Source of the DNA: Thermoplasmata archaeon
GTDB taxonomy: Archaea; Thermoplasmatota; Thermoplasmata; Thermoplasmatales; Thermoplasmataceae
Reading direction: 5' to 3'
Assembly: GCA_021806345.1 (NCBI GenBank)
Contig: JAJZXP010000462.1
Location: 1-8,329 of the forward strand
Length of the DNA: 8,329 bases
The notes below the pieces were generated by a model. The model was given only the letters and a program-made list of their open reading frames with translations. It made no database searches and was not told the origin of the DNA. Shown here one piece after another: positions 6,445-8,329 of the stretch; positions within the stretch are counted from its first letter, which is position 1, and every line of letters begins with the position of its first letter. The position numbers and the translations under genes are program-made.

Positions 6445-8046
6445 TTATTCGTGAATCCCTGACAGGATAGATCTCAGATAATCCAATCCGTCGTCAACCT
6501 TGCCCTCTAATCTTGATTCACGAAAATTAATTTTACCTAAGGAAAAGACCTCGTTTCCTCTAAGTATTCTGATAGAATTAAAAATATGATAGAGAATTTG
6601 CTTGAGATCCTCAATTAAGTTACCTGGGTGGAATAAGTGAAATAACAATGGCACTTTCAAGTAAGAAATTGCATCAGTCATACTTTGAGATTTTATTAGT
6701 GAGGTCACAATATTAACCTGTGATAATCTGGCTTTTACTGAATCTGTACATACGACTGGCACACTAAACTCTCTGGCAAAAATTAAGGAGCCAGAGGGTT
6801 GGTAATTATTTGCGTGAGCGAAAACAAAAAGATCACAATTAGAAAGTTCTTTTATAAGCCCTTCAGTGGAATAAGATGAAGTTTTCACAATGAAGTTGGA
6901 ATCAATACTTTTTGAACTATTGATATCATCCTTCGAATAATCAATTCCTGATGTTTTCAACAACTTTATTACTTCATCGAATGACCTATCCCCTCCGCTC
7001 CACTCTGTACTCGTACCAATGAGGATTTTTAGGTCTATTTTACTTAACCTGGCCATTTCAATGATATTGAGCAGTCGTTTACCTTTACTTGCGTAGCCAA
7101 AAGTGCAAGCAATAGGCTTGGTTTCCCCTGTTAAATCTCTCCGTTTAGGCGGTATTTGAAAGTTGTATGAGAGATGTGGAAACAGGTAAAATCTGTTGGT
7201 TTTACCAAAAAGCTGTGATATGTCATAGGATTTGAATGTTAGTATGCAGTTTCTTTCAAGATATCTTCTGTCCTTTCCTCGAATGGGCAGCCAATCGTGG
7301 ATATCCAAAATGACTTTTATGCCTTTCTTGATCAGAAAACGTATCTGAGTCATTAGGATAGTAGACTCAATCAAAGCAGGGGCGTATTCTATTATTACAA
7401 TTCTATATTTTATGTCAATTACAGAATAGCAAATTTGAACAGAAAGTTCATACTCCTCTTGCAACCTTTTCTTTAGAACATTTGTATATTCACTTACCCC
7501 CCCAGTTCCAGAAAATAACAGCAATATTGACACGCCTGACGGTAGTCTTTTTTCCGATAGTGAGTCTTTTGAAGCCACAACTTTTATCCAAGATTCATTT
7601 ATCGAAGGCCTCGATATTTTGTAGCTACCATCTATATTTTCACTCATAAGGGTCCATAATTTTTCTATATTTTTAGGGGAACCATTCATTCTAAACAAGA
7701 ATAATCCGCCGGGTTCCAGTGCGTGAAGGTTATTTCTGATTAGAAATTTCAATTGTTTTGCTTTCGAGATATATTTTCTGATAAAAATTACCCCAAAGTG
7801 TTTATCAGGAAAATGACGCCCTTGATATTTGTCATATACAAATCTGATCCTCTGGTGCAAATCATTAATGTAAATGTTTGGAGTAGTCCCGCAAGCGACA
7901 ATCTCGTTGGGAAATGTTGCAGCAATTTCCCCCAAAACTGGATTTTTTTCCCCATCTATGCATAATATTTTCTTTTTACCATCATCAGCTATTGCAGAAC
8001 CTATCTCTTCTACCAACTTTAAATCTCTTAAGATATCGACTTTCAT
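6445..8046 (-). CDS. Fusion of methyltransferase-like domain and GT-B glycosyltransferase
   Basis: This 533-residue protein has two parts. Residues about 25-160 resemble a class I SAM-dependent methyltransferase: strand KKILCIDGE (24-33), HFPDKHFGVIFI (78-89) in the place of the FDxV motif, and LEPGGLFLFRM (110-120), the typical LKPGG strand. The SAM loop is degenerate, with no GxGxG after the first strand and no acidic residue closing the second (IVACGTTPN, 49-57), so catalysis is doubtful. From about 171 a GT-B glycosyltransferase begins: GVSILLLFSGTGGVSEYTNVL (171-191), VILDIHDW (245-252), then ACTFGYASKGKRLLNII (313-329) and CDLFVFAH (404-411). PSGSLIFAREFSVPVVCTDS (417-436) aligns with the EX7E region, keeping only the second Glu (Glu425); Ser417 or Ser418 falls at the first. 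ATG 8046 is chosen; no Shine-Dalgarno is seen. It may modify and extend one glycan, or the first domain may be purely structural. Confidence 0.75.
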   Translation of the reverse strand: MKVDILRDLKLVEEIGSAIADDGKKKILCIDGEKNPVLGEIAATFPNEIVACGTTPNIYINDLHQRIRFVYDKYQGRHFPDKHFGVIFIRKYISKAKQLKFLIRNNLHALEPGGLFLFRMNGSPKNIEKLWTLMSENIDGSYKISRPSINESWIKVVASKDSLSEKRLPSGVSILLLFSGTGGVSEYTNVLKKRLQEEYELSVQICYSVIDIKYRIVIIEYAPALIESTILMTQIRFLIKKGIKVILDIHDWLPIRGKDRRYLERNCILTFKSYDISQLFGKTNRFYLFPHLSYNFQIPPKRRDLTGETKPIACTFGYASKGKRLLNIIEMARLSKIDLKILIGTSTEWSGGDRSFDEVIKLLKTSGIDYSKDDINSSKSIDSNFIVKTSSYSTEGLIKELSNCDLFVFAHANNYQPSGSLIFAREFSVPVVCTDSVKARLSQVNIVTSLIKSQSMTDAISYLKVPLLFHLFHPGNLIEDLKQILYHIFNSIRILRGNEVFSLGKINFRESRLEGKVDDGLDYLRSILSGIHE

Positions 8047-8229
8047 TCAAATGCAGGTGATCTGGTAATCATGGCTTATTCTTAATTTTTTACAGAAGTT
8101 ATTTGAGAGCAATTAATTTTGAGCTAAAAAGTTGAATAATGCAAAGTTAAAACATTAAATTAGGGTGTAACCAACCGATAGAACGCGTTTAACCAATATG
8201 AAATTAAATTCTTTTGCAGACACTTGAAA
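8047..8229. other. AT-rich intergenic region, probable promoter of the fusion gene
   Basis: No coding sequence is evident in these 183 bases. A minus-strand A/T box at 8082-8090 (AAAAATTAA) ends 36 bases before ATG 8046, so a leader of about 10-13 bases is possible. TAACCAA occurs twice (8168-8174 and 8191-8197), and AACGCGTT (8182-8189) is a palindrome between them. No function can be assigned. Confidence 0.35.
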
Positions 8230-8328
8230 TCACAACCTTTTTCCAGTGTTTAGAAAATATAAACCTTTATGCAAGTAAGAGCCAAACCACCAATCTAATA
8301 TTCTGTCAGAAACGTTGATCCTAGGAAT
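8230..8328 (-). CDS. Possible C-terminal fragment of a gene entering from the right
   Basis: A minus-strand frame is open from the right edge for 32 codons and ends in TGA at 8232-8230. The translation has mixed aromatic and charged residues (for example RILDWWFGSYLHKG) and looks protein-like. A frame this short is expected fairly often by chance, and no family is recognised. If real, its gene lies upstream of the fusion gene on the same strand, with a 183-base gap. Confidence 0.3.
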   Translation of the reverse strand: MPRINVSDRILDWWFGSYLHKGLYFLNTGKRL

Positions 8329-8329
8329 C

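Noticed and set aside
7753..8068. Two overlapping plus-strand frames opposite the start of the fusion gene
   Set aside because: They are antisense to recognisable methyltransferase-like sequence and have no recognisable domain or promoter.
8043..8072. Nine-codon upstream frame (minus strand) whose TGA overlaps the ATG of the fusion gene
   Set aside because: The ATGA overlap suggests translational coupling, but the likely TATA box at 8082-8090 would start transcription downstream of this ATG, and so short a frame is easily chance.
8254..8264. Plus-strand TATA-like sequence AAAATATAAAC near the right edge
   Set aside because: No start codon or recognisable RNA lies at the expected distance before the window ends, and AT-rich matches are frequent here.

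Overview
The window looks archaeal, most likely from the Thermoplasmata, although taxonomy cannot be proved without a database search. Three things point this way. The large membrane protein has the sequence pattern of the DUF2079 family, which is common in Thermoplasmatales and also occurs in some bacteria. The DNA is AT-rich. Two genes have a clear A/T-rich TATA-like box 20-30 bases before the start codon with no Shine-Dalgarno sequence, as expected for (near-)leaderless archaeal transcripts.

From left to right the window holds: a glycosyltransferase family 4 (GT4)-like gene on the minus strand, cut by the left edge (1-644); a 324-base divergent intergenic region with two TATA-like boxes and several repeats; a DUF2079 multi-pass membrane protein on the plus strand (969-2531); two GT4-type glycosyltransferases on the minus strand (2579-3874 and 4004-5185); a divergent promoter region; a GT2-type glycosyltransferase on the plus strand (start 5320 or 5311, end 6375); and a 533-residue minus-strand protein joining a degenerate methyltransferase-like domain to a GT-B glycosyltransferase (6445-8046). 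An AT-rich stretch closes the window, with a possible C-terminal gene fragment at the right edge.

All confidently called genes are glycosyltransferases or a GT-C-like membrane protein. The block therefore most likely builds a surface glycan, such as the oligosaccharide on S-layer or other exported glycoproteins, or the sugar heads of membrane glycolipids. The GT4 and GT2 enzymes would add sugars at the cytoplasmic face; the DUF2079 protein is a candidate for a lipid-linked sugar step at the outer face. That division of labour is inferred. The genes change strand repeatedly and are separated by 47-324 bases, so most appear to be single transcription units rather than an operon. No RNA gene, transposase, CRISPR array or origin was recognised.
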